In this document: positions 1 to 10,636 of the stretch, piece after piece
Layout of the letters: every line of letters begins with the position of its first letter
Numbering within the stretch: the stretch's first letter is position 1
Assembly (NCBI GenBank): GCA_937887565.1
Contig: CALABS010000040.1
Coordinates: 106,698-170,697 of the forward strand
Reading direction: 5' to 3'
Length of the DNA: 64,000 nt
Source: an uncultured Rhodospirillaceae bacterium
GTDB taxonomy: Bacteria; Pseudomonadota; Alphaproteobacteria; Rhodospirillales; Magnetospirillaceae
Notes under the pieces: model-generated
Databases searched by the model: none
Seen by the model: only the letters and a program-made list of their open reading frames with translations
What the model was told of the DNA's origin: nothing
Position numbers and translations under genes: made by a program

Positions 1-33
1 GCCCCTGGTATAGATGCGGGTCAGACGGACCAT
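1..33 (-). CDS. PduO-type ATP:cob(I)alamin adenosyltransferase (5' end only)
   Basis: Only the first eleven codons lie in the window, reading leftwards off its edge: MVRLTRIYTRG. This matches the conserved start of PduO-type cobalamin adenosyltransferases (MVKLxxIYTRxGDDG), which attach the 5'-deoxyadenosyl group to cobalamin. A good ribosome-binding site (AGGGAGA) sits about seven bases before the ATG, which supports a real start. The gene is divergent from lptG across 137 bp. The family call rests on eleven residues, but the match is characteristic, and B12 genes recur later in the window. Confidence 0.7.
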   Translation of the reverse strand, partial: MVRLTRIYTRG

Positions 34-63
34 GGCGCTTCTCCCTGCTGCCGTTCGCGCGCT

Positions 64-91
64 GTTATGCCATGCGGGGAGCGGGCATAAC
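64..91. promoter_or_regulatory. 28-bp perfect palindrome, candidate operator
   Basis: GTTATGC, a 14-base spacer and GCATAAC form a perfect 7+7 inverted repeat in the space between the adenosyltransferase gene and lptG. The 28-bp span is the same as NikR-type operators in enterobacteria, though the half-site differs. The heptamer GTTATGC occurs again upstream of the nickel/cobalt uptake operon (10473-10479). The regulator is unknown. Confidence 0.45.
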
Positions 92-109
92 AACGCCACG
101 GCACGCGGG

Positions 110-139
110 GCTTTCCTGCCCGCCCCAAAGCTCTATAAT
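110..139 (+). promoter_or_regulatory. promoter of lptG
   Basis: A perfect -10 hexamer TATAAT is at 134-139, 31 bases before the lptG ATG. The -35 at the expected distance (CTTTCC, about 111-116) is weak. Confidence 0.5.
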
Positions 140-170
140 CCCACCGCACAGTCCTGGACCCCGGATCGCC

Positions 171-1274
171 ATGCGCCTTTCCCCCACCCTGAGCGCCTAT
201 ATCGGCCGCCAGTTCCTGGTCGCCCTGGCCTCGGTGCTGCTGGCGGTGATGGGGCTCATCCTGGTGTTCGACGTCATCGAGCTGATCCGCAAGGGCGCCA
301 GCCGCGCCGATATCGGCTTTCCGGTGCTGTTCGCCATGGGATTGCTGAAACTGCCCCAGATGGTGCACACGATCCTGCCGTTCGGGGTGATGATCGGCGC
401 CATGATCGCGTTCTGGCGCCTGACCCGCACGCACGAGCTGGTGGTGGCGCGCGCCGCCGGCATCTCGGCCTGGCAGTTCCTGACTCCGGTGCTGGGCGCG
501 GTGGCGATCCTGGGCGTCGTCGAGGTGACGGCCTTCAACCCGCTGGCGGCGGCCATGTACGGCCGCTACGAGCGGCTCCAGGACGAGGTGCTGCTGAACC
601 GGGGGACCAATCTCGACGTCTCCGAGGTGGGGCTGTGGCTGCGCGAGGGCGACGAGACGGCGCAGATGGTCGTCCATTCCGACGAGGTCCGCCAGGAAGG
701 CCTGACCCTCCATCTGCGCGACGTCCACATCTTCCTCTACGACCAGCCCGAGCATTTCCAGCGCCGCATCTGGGCCGACCGGGCGGCGCTGGGCGACGGC
801 GCCTTCACGCTCGAGAACGTGTGGCTGATGGAGGTGGGCAAGCCGTCGGAACACCGCGACCGCATGAGCCTTCCCACCCAGTTGACGCTCGAGCGGGTCC
901 AGGACAATTTCGCCAGCCCCGAGACGATGTCGTTCTGGGAACTGCCGTCCTTCATCGCCTTCTTCGAGAAGGCCGGCTTCGCCGCCAACAAGCACCGCAT
1001 GTACCTGCAGTCGCTGCTGGCCTCGCCGCTCTTGCTGTGCGGCATGGTGCTGATCGCCGCCGTCTTCAGCCTGCGCCCCAACATGCGCTCGGGCGGCCTG
1101 ATGACCCGCGTCGCGGCCGGCGTCGCCACCGGTTTCCTGATCTATTTCTTCACCAAGCTGGTCTACGCCTTCGGCCTGTCGGCGACGCTGCCCCAGGCGC
1201 TGGCGGCCTGGACGCCGGCCCTGGTGGCCAGCCTGCTGGGGATGTCGGGCCTGCTGCATCTGGAGGATGGGTGA
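171..1274 (+). CDS. lptG: LPS export ABC transporter permease LptG
   Basis: Inner-membrane permease of the LptB2FG complex, which extracts lipopolysaccharide from the inner membrane and passes it to the periplasmic Lpt bridge. The 367-residue product is family length. Its N-terminus MRLSPTLSAYIGRQF is typical of LptG rather than LptF. Membrane segments are visible at about 20-40, 60-80 and 100-120, and three more in the last 100 residues flank a periplasmic beta-jellyroll. The ATG at 171 was chosen over an in-frame ATG at 72 because homology begins there and a TATAAT box lies between the two. Its usual partner lptF is not adjacent in the visible window. Confidence 0.92.
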   Translation: MRLSPTLSAYIGRQFLVALASVLLAVMGLILVFDVIELIRKGASRADIGFPVLFAMGLLKLPQMVHTILPFGVMIGAMIAFWRLTRTHELVVARAAGISAWQFLTPVLGAVAILGVVEVTAFNPLAAAMYGRYERLQDEVLLNRGTNLDVSEVGLWLREGDETAQMVVHSDEVRQEGLTLHLRDVHIFLYDQPEHFQRRIWADRAALGDGAFTLENVWLMEVGKPSEHRDRMSLPTQLTLERVQDNFASPETMSFWELPSFIAFFEKAGFAANKHRMYLQSLLASPLLLCGMVLIAAVFSLRPNMRSGGLMTRVAAGVATGFLIYFFTKLVYAFGLSATLPQALAAWTPALVASLLGMSGLLHLEDG

Positions 1275-1295
1275 CGGTCCCGCCCAGCCGGGCCG

Positions 1296-1323
1296 TTGAC
1301 TACGCCTTGCAAGGGGGTATGTT
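1296..1323 (+). promoter_or_regulatory. promoter of dapD
   Basis: The -35 is TTGACT (1296-1301), the spacer is 16 bases and the -10 is TATGTT (1318-1323). It lies about 35 bases before the dapD ATG, so dapD has its own promoter despite following lptG closely. Confidence 0.55.
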
Positions 1324-1358
1324 CCCCCGGACTTCCGCACCGTACCAGAGGGATAGCC

Positions 1359-2201
1359 ATGAGCTTCGCCGACCTTCAGAAAGCCATCGATGACGCCTGG
1401 GAGGCGCGCGACACCGTCACTCCCGCCACCACCGGCAAGGTCCGCGAGGCGGTCGAGACCGCGCTGGGGATGCTCGACACCGGCCATCTGCGCGTCGCCG
1501 AGAAGCTGGACGATGCATGGGTGACCCACCAGTGGCTGAAGAAGGCGGTGCTGCTGTCCTTCCGCCTCAACGACATGCGGCCCATGCCGGGCGCGCCCAA
1601 CAACTCGACCTGGTGGGACAAGGTGCCGACCAAGTTCGAGGGCTGGGACGAGGGCATGTTCAAGGCTCACGGCTTCCGTGCCGTCCCCGGCTGCGTGGTC
1701 CGCAAGCCGGCCTTCATCGCGCCGGGCGCGGTGCTGCTGCCGTGCTTCGTCAATGTCGGCGCCTATGTGGGGTCCGGCACCATGGTGGACACCTGGGCCA
1801 CCGTCGGCTCCTGCGCCCAGATCGGCCGCAATGTCCACATCTCGGGCGGCGCCGGCATCGGCGGCGTGCTCGAGCCGCTGCAGGCCGGCCCGGTGATCAT
1901 CGAGGACAACGTCTTCATCGGCGCCCGCGCCGAGGTGGCCGAGGGCGTGATCGTCGAGGAGGGCGCCGTGCTCTCCATGGGCGTCTATATCGGCAAGTCC
2001 ACCAAGATCGTCGATCGCGCCACCGGCGAGGTCTTCTACGGCCGCGTGCCGGCCTATTCGGTGGTGGTGTCCGGCACCATGCCCGGCAAGCCCATGGGCA
2101 ACGGCGAGCCCGGCCCCAACCTTTATTGCGCCGTCATCGTCAAGCGCGTCGACGAGAAGACCCGCTCGAAGGTGTCCATCAACGAGTTGCTGCGGGATTG
2201 A
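1359..2201 (+). CDS. dapD: 2,3,4,5-tetrahydropyridine-2,6-dicarboxylate N-succinyltransferase
   Basis: Transfers succinyl from succinyl-CoA to tetrahydrodipicolinate in the succinylase branch of lysine and meso-diaminopimelate synthesis; cytoplasmic. The product has 280 residues, against about 274 in E. coli. A helical N-terminus (MSFADLQKAIDDAWEARD) is followed by a left-handed beta-helix built from hexapeptide repeats (about 100-240, e.g. GAVLLPCFVNVGAYVGSGTM). The ATG at 1359 has an AGAGGGA ribosome-binding site. The next pathway enzyme dapE follows after a short palindromic spacer, so both genes probably share the dapD promoter. Confidence 0.97.
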   Translation: MSFADLQKAIDDAWEARDTVTPATTGKVREAVETALGMLDTGHLRVAEKLDDAWVTHQWLKKAVLLSFRLNDMRPMPGAPNNSTWWDKVPTKFEGWDEGMFKAHGFRAVPGCVVRKPAFIAPGAVLLPCFVNVGAYVGSGTMVDTWATVGSCAQIGRNVHISGGAGIGGVLEPLQAGPVIIEDNVFIGARAEVAEGVIVEEGAVLSMGVYIGKSTKIVDRATGEVFYGRVPAYSVVVSGTMPGKPMGNGEPGPNLYCAVIVKRVDEKTRSKVSINELLRD

Positions 2202-2215
2202 TCCCACCCGCCCCG

Positions 2216-2283
2216 GCGTCACCCCCGCGAAGGCGGGGGTCCATGGGGCCGCCGCATGGATGCCCGCCTGCGCGGGCATGACG
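2216..2283. repeat. REP-like intergenic palindromic element ('MPAQAGIH' type)
   Basis: Two hairpins lie side by side between dapD and dapE. One is ACCCCCGC (2221-2228) with GCGGGGGT (2233-2240); the other is ATGCCCGC (2260-2267) with GCGGGCAT (2272-2279). Read on the minus strand it encodes the recognisable pseudo-peptide VMPAQAGIH...WTPAFAGVT, the signature of a dispersed palindromic repeat family in proteobacterial genomes. It may stabilise or attenuate the dapD-dapE transcript. Confidence 0.75.
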
Positions 2284-2300
2284 TAGTTACGAGTGGTGCC

Positions 2301-3434
2301 ATGACTGATCTTCGCGACCCCGTCGCCCTGGCCGCCGAGCTGATCAAGCGCCCCAGCGTCACCCCCGAGGACGCCGGCGCCGTCAGCCTGCTGGCCATGT
2401 GGCTGGAGAGCCTGGGCTTCGCCTGCCACGTCCTGCCCTTCGAGACCGGCGGGCCGCGCATCCACAACCTCTATGCCCGGCTGGGCACCGAGGGGCCCAA
2501 TTTCTGTTTCGCCGGCCACACCGACGTGGTGCCGCCCGGCCAGGGCTGGACGGTGGACCCCTTCGCCGGCCAGGTCATCGACGGCCGCCTGTTCGGGCGC
2601 GGCGCGGTGGACATGAAGGGCGCCGTCGCCGCCTTCGTCGCCGCCGTGGCGCGCTTCGGCCGGCCGGCCGGGTCCATCTCGCTGCTGATCACCGGCGACG
2701 AGGAAGGCCCGGCGGTGGACGGCACCGTCAAGGTGCTGGAATGGCTGGCCGAGCGGGGCGAGCGGCTGGACGGCTGCCTGGTCGGCGAGCCCACCAATCC
2801 CCGCAGGCTGGGCGAGGCCATGAAGATCGGCCGCCGCGGCAGCATGAACACCCGCTTGACCGTGTTCGGCACCCAGGGCCATGCCGCCTATCCCCACCTG
2901 GCCGACAACCCCATCCCGCGCCTCCTCGAGATGCTGCGGCGGCTGACCGAGAGGCCGCTGGACTCCGGCAGCGCCCATTTCGAGGCCTCGACCCTGGCGC
3001 TGACCACGGTGGACGTGGGCAATCCCGCCACCAACGTCATCCCCGCCAGCGCGCGGGCGGGTTTCAACATCCGCTTCAACGAACTCCATTCCGGCGCTTC
3101 GCTGCAACGGTGGATCCGCGAGACCTGCGCGTCCGTCGGCGGCGACTTCGAGCTGGACTTCGAGGTGTCGGGCGAGAGCTTCCTCACCCAGCCCGGCCCC
3201 TTGTCGGACGCGGTGGCCGTCGCCATCCGGGATGTGACCGGGATCACCCCCGAGCTGTCGACCTCGGGCGGCACCTCGGACGCCCGCTTCATCAAGAACG
3301 CCTGTCCGGTGGTGGAGTTCGGCCTGGTCAACCAGACCATGCACAAGGCCGACGAGCAGGTGCCGGTCGAGCATCTGGAACAGCTGGCGACCATCTACGG
3401 GGCCGTGCTGGAGCGGCTGGTCGGGCGCCGATGA
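2301..3434 (+). CDS. dapE: succinyl-diaminopimelate desuccinylase
   Basis: Zinc-dependent M20-family amidohydrolase that removes succinate from N-succinyl-LL-diaminopimelate, giving LL-DAP for lysine and peptidoglycan. The product has 377 residues, the normal length. Metal and catalytic motifs are present: FAGHTDVV near residue 70, GAVDMKG near 100, and TGDEEGPA near 134 with the catalytic Glu pair. SGGTSDARF and the C-terminal NQTMHKADE His motif also match. The ATG at 2301 was chosen because the upstream in-frame codons come from the palindromic repeat. Its stop overlaps the start of the next gene. Confidence 0.97.
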   Translation: MTDLRDPVALAAELIKRPSVTPEDAGAVSLLAMWLESLGFACHVLPFETGGPRIHNLYARLGTEGPNFCFAGHTDVVPPGQGWTVDPFAGQVIDGRLFGRGAVDMKGAVAAFVAAVARFGRPAGSISLLITGDEEGPAVDGTVKVLEWLAERGERLDGCLVGEPTNPRRLGEAMKIGRRGSMNTRLTVFGTQGHAAYPHLADNPIPRLLEMLRRLTERPLDSGSAHFEASTLALTTVDVGNPATNVIPASARAGFNIRFNELHSGASLQRWIRETCASVGGDFELDFEVSGESFLTQPGPLSDAVAVAIRDVTGITPELSTSGGTSDARFIKNACPVVEFGLVNQTMHKADEQVPVEHLEQLATIYGAVLERLVGRR

Positions 3435-3983
3435 TCGTCCCCGCCGAGATCGCCGCCGGCATCACCGCCGCCTGGCGGCTGGCCCGCCGCGACCCCGATG
3501 CCCTGGCCTGGATCGACGCCACCCCGCGCGGCTTCGGGCATTCCTTCTTCGCCGCCGCCATCGTGCTGCCGGCCGTGCTGCTGCTGGAGGTCCTGGACGG
3601 CACCTTCGCCATGGACGGCCGCGAGCCGCTGCGCACCCTGGCGGTCGAACTGATCGCCTACGTCATCCAATGGACCGCCTTCCCCCTGGCCATGAGCAGC
3701 ATCGCCGACGGCCTGGGGCGCGGCGGCAACTACATCCGCTACATCGTCGTCTACAACTGGTCGGCCGTCCTGCAGATGGCCCTGTTCGTGCCGGTGGCGG
3801 CCATGGCGGCGCTGTTCCCCGGCGACGGCATCATGCTCGCCACGGTCATGGCCACTGATCTACCAGGCCTATATCGCCCATGTGGCGCTGGACGTTCCCG
3901 CCCCCACGGCGGCCGGCCTGGTCCTGCTGGACATGTTGCTGGGCGCCGTGGTCCAGATGGCGGCCGGGCGGGTCGCCGGATGA
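3431..3983 (+). pseudogene. membrane protein of unknown function, apparent frameshift
   Basis: Starts with an ATGA overlap on the dapE stop, so it looks like the last gene of the dap operon. The first 141 codons (MIVPAEIAAGITAAW...) encode a protein with at least three hydrophobic segments, ending in MLATVMA near 3853. From about 3855 good coding sequence continues in a different frame (LIYQAYIAHVALD..., ending VQMAAGRVAG) to a TGA at 3981-3983, flush against the kinase stop. One extra base near 3854 would explain this; restoring the frame gives about 183 residues. It could be a real disruption or a sequencing error. I do not recognise a function. Confidence 0.65.
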
Positions 3984-6791
<2,808 letters not shown>

Positions 6792-6814
6792 GGCTCCCCT
6801 CCCCCGAATCGGCC

Positions 6815-7099
6815 TCAGTGGCCGTGGTCGTGATCCGGCAACTCGTCGGCCGGGTGCCCGTGCTCATGGGGCTTCCAGGCGTGGCGCGGGTCGTCGTGAT
6901 CGTGGACGTGACCGTCGCCGGCCTCGTGGTCATGGGGATGGCTGTGCTGGTGCAGGTGGTCGTGGCTGTGGGTATGGGCGTGGGCGTGGCTGTGCACCAG
7001 GTCGCCGTGGCTGTGGCTGTGGGTGTGGACGTGGGTGTGCTCGTGGGAATGGGCGTGCTTGTGCTCGTGGCTGTGCCGCCCGTGATGGCTTCCGTGCAT
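6815..7099 (-). CDS. histidine-rich metal-binding protein of the Ni/Co uptake operon
   Basis: A 94-residue protein of which about 37 residues are histidine, mostly in HxH and HSH patterns mixed with Asp/Glu. There is no signal peptide or membrane segment, so it is probably a cytoplasmic nickel/cobalt buffer or store. It is the last gene of the ECF-type uptake operon, 33 bases after the ATPase gene. His-rich tails or proteins commonly accompany Ni/Co transporters and metallochaperones (HypB, SlyD), but this free-standing one has no family name that I know. Confidence 0.8.
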   Translation of the reverse strand: MHGSHHGRHSHEHKHAHSHEHTHVHTHSHSHGDLVHSHAHAHTHSHDHLHQHSHPHDHEAGDGHVHDHDDPRHAWKPHEHGHPADELPDHDHGH

Positions 7100-7132
7100 G
7101 ACGCTCTCCCCGGACTGGGTTTCCCCGCCAGT

Positions 7133-7782
<650 letters not shown>

Positions 7783-7786
<4 letters not shown>

Positions 7787-8544
7787 GCCAGGTCGACGGC
7801 CGCCAACGCCAGCAAGGCCAGGCAGTGGGCGGCGCCGAACCCCCAGTCCAGCGGCCCGGGACGGCGGTCGTCGGCGATGTGGAAGCGTCCGTCGAAGCCG
7901 CGCAGGCGCATGGCGGCGTGGATGCGTTCGGCGCGTTCGGCGCTGGTGACCATCAGCATGCCGAACAGCATGCCGATCGACCGCCAGCAGTGCAAGCCGG
8001 CCCGCATGCGGAAGGCCCGCGCCCGCATGGCCAGGCGCAGCCGACGGTATTCGCGGTCCAGCACCTCGATGTAGCGGACGGTGAACAGGAACAGCACCAC
8101 GAAGCGCTGGGGCGCCCCCAGCCGCGCCAGCGCGTGGCCCAGGTCCACCACCTCCATGGCGCCCGCCAGGGCCAGCGTCGCCAGCACCACGGCATTAGCC
8201 TTGAGCATGATGGCGGCGGCGCGGCGCAGGCCTTCGGCGGTGACCGGCAGGCCGGCGAATTCGGCCACGGGAACCCCGGGCGTGGTGAACGGCAGCAGCG
8301 CCAGCGCCAGCAGCATGAACCCCTCCAGCGCCAGCATCCGGCCGAGCGTGCGACGGGCGTCGAGCCGTGCCAGCCCGGCCAGCACCACCGCCACCGCCAC
8401 CGCGCCGGCGGGTGCCGCCAGGCCGCCCGCCAGCACCACCGCCAGGGCGAAGGCCGCCGCCGCCAGCACCCGCGTGCGCGGATCCAGCCGGTCCAGCAGC
8501 GACGGGCCGCGCCCGCCGGCGACGAGCAGGGGGCGGGCGCTCAC
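7783..8544 (-). CDS. cbiQ: Ni/Co ECF transporter transmembrane coupling subunit (NikQ/CbiQ)
   Basis: Coupling membrane protein that links the metal-binding CbiM subunit to the CbiO ATPase; 253 residues. Several hydrophobic helices lie in the first 120 residues. The CbiQ coupling helices follow in the region MRARAFRMRAGLH through ERAERIHAAMRLRGF (about 170-220), whose Ala-Arg-Gly-type motifs contact the ATPase. ATGA-type overlaps on both sides indicate a translationally coupled operon. Confidence 0.9.
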
Positions 8545-9080
8545 GCCTTGCGTCCCCGGCGAGAGGCGATCCAGGCGCCGGTGCCGAACAGCCCGAAGAT
8601 GAAGCCGATCCCGCCCAGCACGTCCATGGCGCGGACCCGGGAATCGTGGGCGTCCAACTGTTCGCGCAGCGGCCGCAACTGCCGCGCCACCGCCTCGTCG
8701 ATCCGCCGCGACAGGTCGTCGCCCGAGAGCTGTGGTGACGCGGATGGCGCGGCGACCGCGGGCGGCGCCGCGCCGGTGCCCGCCACGGTCAGCGAGGCGA
8801 CGTGCCCGTCGCCGCTGTCGATGGTGACGGTATGGGCGCGGGCGGCGTCCACCGGCACCCGGAACCGGCCGTCGGCGTCGGTGCGGAACTCGGCCACCAC
8901 CGTGCCGTCGGGGCCGGCGATCCGCCCGGCCACGTCCACCGCCTTGCCACCGCCGGCGAAATAGGCGGTTCCGGCCAGGGCGTCGCCCTCGACCACCGCG
9001 AAGACCTTGAGCTTGTGGGCCAGGGCCGGCGCGGCTAGGGCCATGACCAGCAATCCCGCCATCGCCATCATCCGCATCAT
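8541..9080 (-). CDS. NikL-like accessory protein of the Ni/Co transporter
   Basis: A 179-residue exported protein. It has an N-terminal signal peptide (MAGLLVMALAAPALAHK) with a His right after the likely cleavage site, an Ig/carboxypeptidase-regulatory-like beta domain (about 20-105), a Pro/Ala linker and one C-terminal membrane helix (VLGGIGFIFGLFGTGAWIAS). This matches the NikL component of NikKMLQO systems. It sits between the CbiM and CbiQ genes with four-base overlaps on both sides. The family call comes from context and architecture. Confidence 0.8.
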   Translation of the reverse strand: MMRMMAMAGLLVMALAAPALAHKLKVFAVVEGDALAGTAYFAGGGKAVDVAGRIAGPDGTVVAEFRTDADGRFRVPVDAARAHTVTIDSGDGHVASLTVAGTGAAPPAVAAPSASPQLSGDDLSRRIDEAVARQLRPLREQLDAHDSRVRAMDVLGGIGFIFGLFGTGAWIASRRGRKA

Positions 9081-9685
9081 GGCTTGCCTCCCAGCAGGCC
9101 TGGCCGCACCCGGGCCACCAGGCCGACGGCGGCGGCGGTGAACACCGTCTCGACCACCAGCACCGGCACGTAGGTCAGGCCCAGGAGCTTGGCGGCCGGC
9201 AGGAACTCCTGACCCGACAGGGCCAGGCTCAGCGCCACCATCAGCGCCGTCGCGGCCACCGCCACCGCCGCCGAGACGCCGCCGGCCAAGGCGGCGCGGC
9301 GGCCGTCGCCGGGCCGGTTCAGGACCGTGAACAGGGCCCCGGCCAAGACCGCCGGCACCGCCATGTTCATCACGTTGACCCCCAGCACCACCAGGCCGCC
9401 GAAGCCGAACAGCACCGCCTGCAGCAGCAGCGCCACCAGGATGGCGGGAAAGGCGGCGACGCCCAGGGTGATGCCCATCAGCCCGTTGAGGATCAGGTGC
9501 ACCGACGACACCCCCGCCGGCAGGTGCACCAGCGAGGCGACGAAGAACACCGCCGACAGCACCGCCACCCGCGGCACCGCCTCGGGCGGCAGCCGCCGCA
9601 GCCCCAGGCCGCAGCCGGCCAGGGTGACGGCGGCGCCCGCCGCCAACACCGGAATCGAGACGACCCCGTCGGGAATATGGGCCAA
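9077..9685 (-). CDS. cbiM: Ni/Co ECF transporter substrate-specific subunit (NikM/CbiM)
   Basis: Integral membrane S-component that binds the metal; 202 residues. The mature N-terminus MAHIPDGVVS has the His at position 3 that in CbiM/NikM co-ordinates the metal together with the amino terminus, so the ATG at 9685 is well supported. About six hydrophobic helices follow, including the motif VHLPAGVSSVHLILNGLMG. It is the second gene of the operon, ten bases after nikK. Confidence 0.93.
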   Translation of the reverse strand: MAHIPDGVVSIPVLAAGAAVTLAGCGLGLRRLPPEAVPRVAVLSAVFFVASLVHLPAGVSSVHLILNGLMGITLGVAAFPAILVALLLQAVLFGFGGLVVLGVNVMNMAVPAVLAGALFTVLNRPGDGRRAALAGGVSAAVAVAATALMVALSLALSGQEFLPAAKLLGLTYVPVLVVETVFTAAAVGLVARVRPGLLGGKP

Positions 9686-9695
9686 GACGGCGCCC

Positions 9696-10454
9696 CTATT
9701 TCATGTCCACGGCCTTGACCCACATCAGGGCGCCCAGCTCGACCGGCACCGGCTTGCCGTCGGGACCCTTCATGGGCTTGTCGCCGTCGATCAGGGCGGC
9801 GAAGCCCCACCAGCCGGCGCGCGGCAGGGCGTAGGCGAACTGCCCCGAGGCATCGGCCTTGATCACCTGGGTGACGAAGGGGTCGGACGGCGCCTTGACG
9901 CTGCCGTCGTTCCTCCATTCCACCTCGATCTCGGCGAAGGGCACCGGCTTGCCGTTCTTGCGCACCACGCCGCGGAACAGGTTGCCGGTCCACAGGCCGT
10001 AGGGCCGCACCAGCGGCTCGATCTCCACCGGCAGGCCGACCATGCGGTCCCAGCCCTCGCCGGCGCCCACATCCACCACCACCTTGGTGTAGTGGACGAT
10101 CTGCTTGCCCTCGGCCGGCTCCCAATAGGGAGCGGGCTCGACGAAGAAGACGTAGTCGCCGGGGGCGGAAAAGGAGTGCGAGACGGAATAGGCGGTCTTG
10201 CCGTCCTTCTTCACCGCCTTCAGCGCCCCCTTGAGGTCCGTCACGCCCTCCTCGCCGGCGACGCCGAACCGCGCGGGCGCGGCCATCTCCATCACCGGCC
10301 CGCCCTCCATGGGATGGGTGAAGGTGAGGTCCAGGGTGACGGCCAGCGGGCCGCCCTCGCCGACGATGTCGGCCGACGGGATCAGCTCCTGGAAATGGGC
10401 GAAGGCGGCGGCGGGCACCACGGCCAGGGCGGCGGCGAGAGGAAGGACGCGCAT
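9696..10454 (-). CDS. NikK-like DUF4198 exported protein
   Basis: First gene of the Ni/Co uptake operon; 252 residues. A signal peptide (MRVLPLAAALAVVPAAAFAHF) ends in a His just after cleavage. It is followed by DUF4198 beta domains of the NikK/periplasmic metal-binding type, with FTHPMEGGP and a late segment around GWWGFAALIDGDKP. It is likely a periplasmic or membrane-facing partner that delivers metal to CbiM. The ATG at 10454 has a GGGG-containing ribosome-binding site (about 10463-10466). Confidence 0.85.
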   Translation of the reverse strand: MRVLPLAAALAVVPAAAFAHFQELIPSADIVGEGGPLAVTLDLTFTHPMEGGPVMEMAAPARFGVAGEEGVTDLKGALKAVKKDGKTAYSVSHSFSAPGDYVFFVEPAPYWEPAEGKQIVHYTKVVVDVGAGEGWDRMVGLPVEIEPLVRPYGLWTGNLFRGVVRKNGKPVPFAEIEVEWRNDGSVKAPSDPFVTQVIKADASGQFAYALPRAGWWGFAALIDGDKPMKGPDGKPVPVELGALMWVKAVDMK

Positions 10455-10472
10455 CGGATCAAACCCCTTGTT

Positions 10473-10509
10473 GTTATGCGACCGGCTGAATTATGCGACT
10501 GCGTATGCG
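10473..10509. promoter_or_regulatory. direct repeats upstream of the Ni/Co operon, candidate operator
   Basis: TTATGCGAC occurs at 10474-10482 and again at 10491-10499, 17 bases apart, followed by GTATGCG at 10503-10509. They lie 20-55 bases before nikK, in the divergent nikK/pgi interval. The first copy reads GTTATGC, the same half-site as the palindrome at 64-91. Overlap with the promoter would suit metal-responsive repression. No cobalamin-riboswitch B12 box was seen here. Confidence 0.4.
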
Positions 10510-10636
10510 TGCTGCGGCGACAATACTCCCCGCCGTGGCGGCGGCCAACCGGAATCGTGCGCCCCGGCCGGGGGATGGCCGGGCGCGAGGGGCTCTGCTA
10601 CAGTCGGCGCGTCCGGTCGAGGAGGGGAGAACCGCC

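Noticed and set aside
21..3374. Very long minus-strand open frame opposite lptG, dapD and dapE
   Set aside because: Arises from GC-biased codon use; no protein-family signal, and the plus-strand genes are certain. Its only recognisable words are from the palindromic repeat.
6815..7099. Short-period repeat DNA (CAT/CAC every few bases) as a satellite or CRISPR-like array
   Set aside because: The periodicity is explained by the histidine codons of a conserved-context protein; there are no spacers or unit repeats.
10455..10636. Cobalamin riboswitch upstream of the Ni/Co operon
   Set aside because: No B12 box (GCCACTG-type) or suitable fold was seen in the divergent interval.
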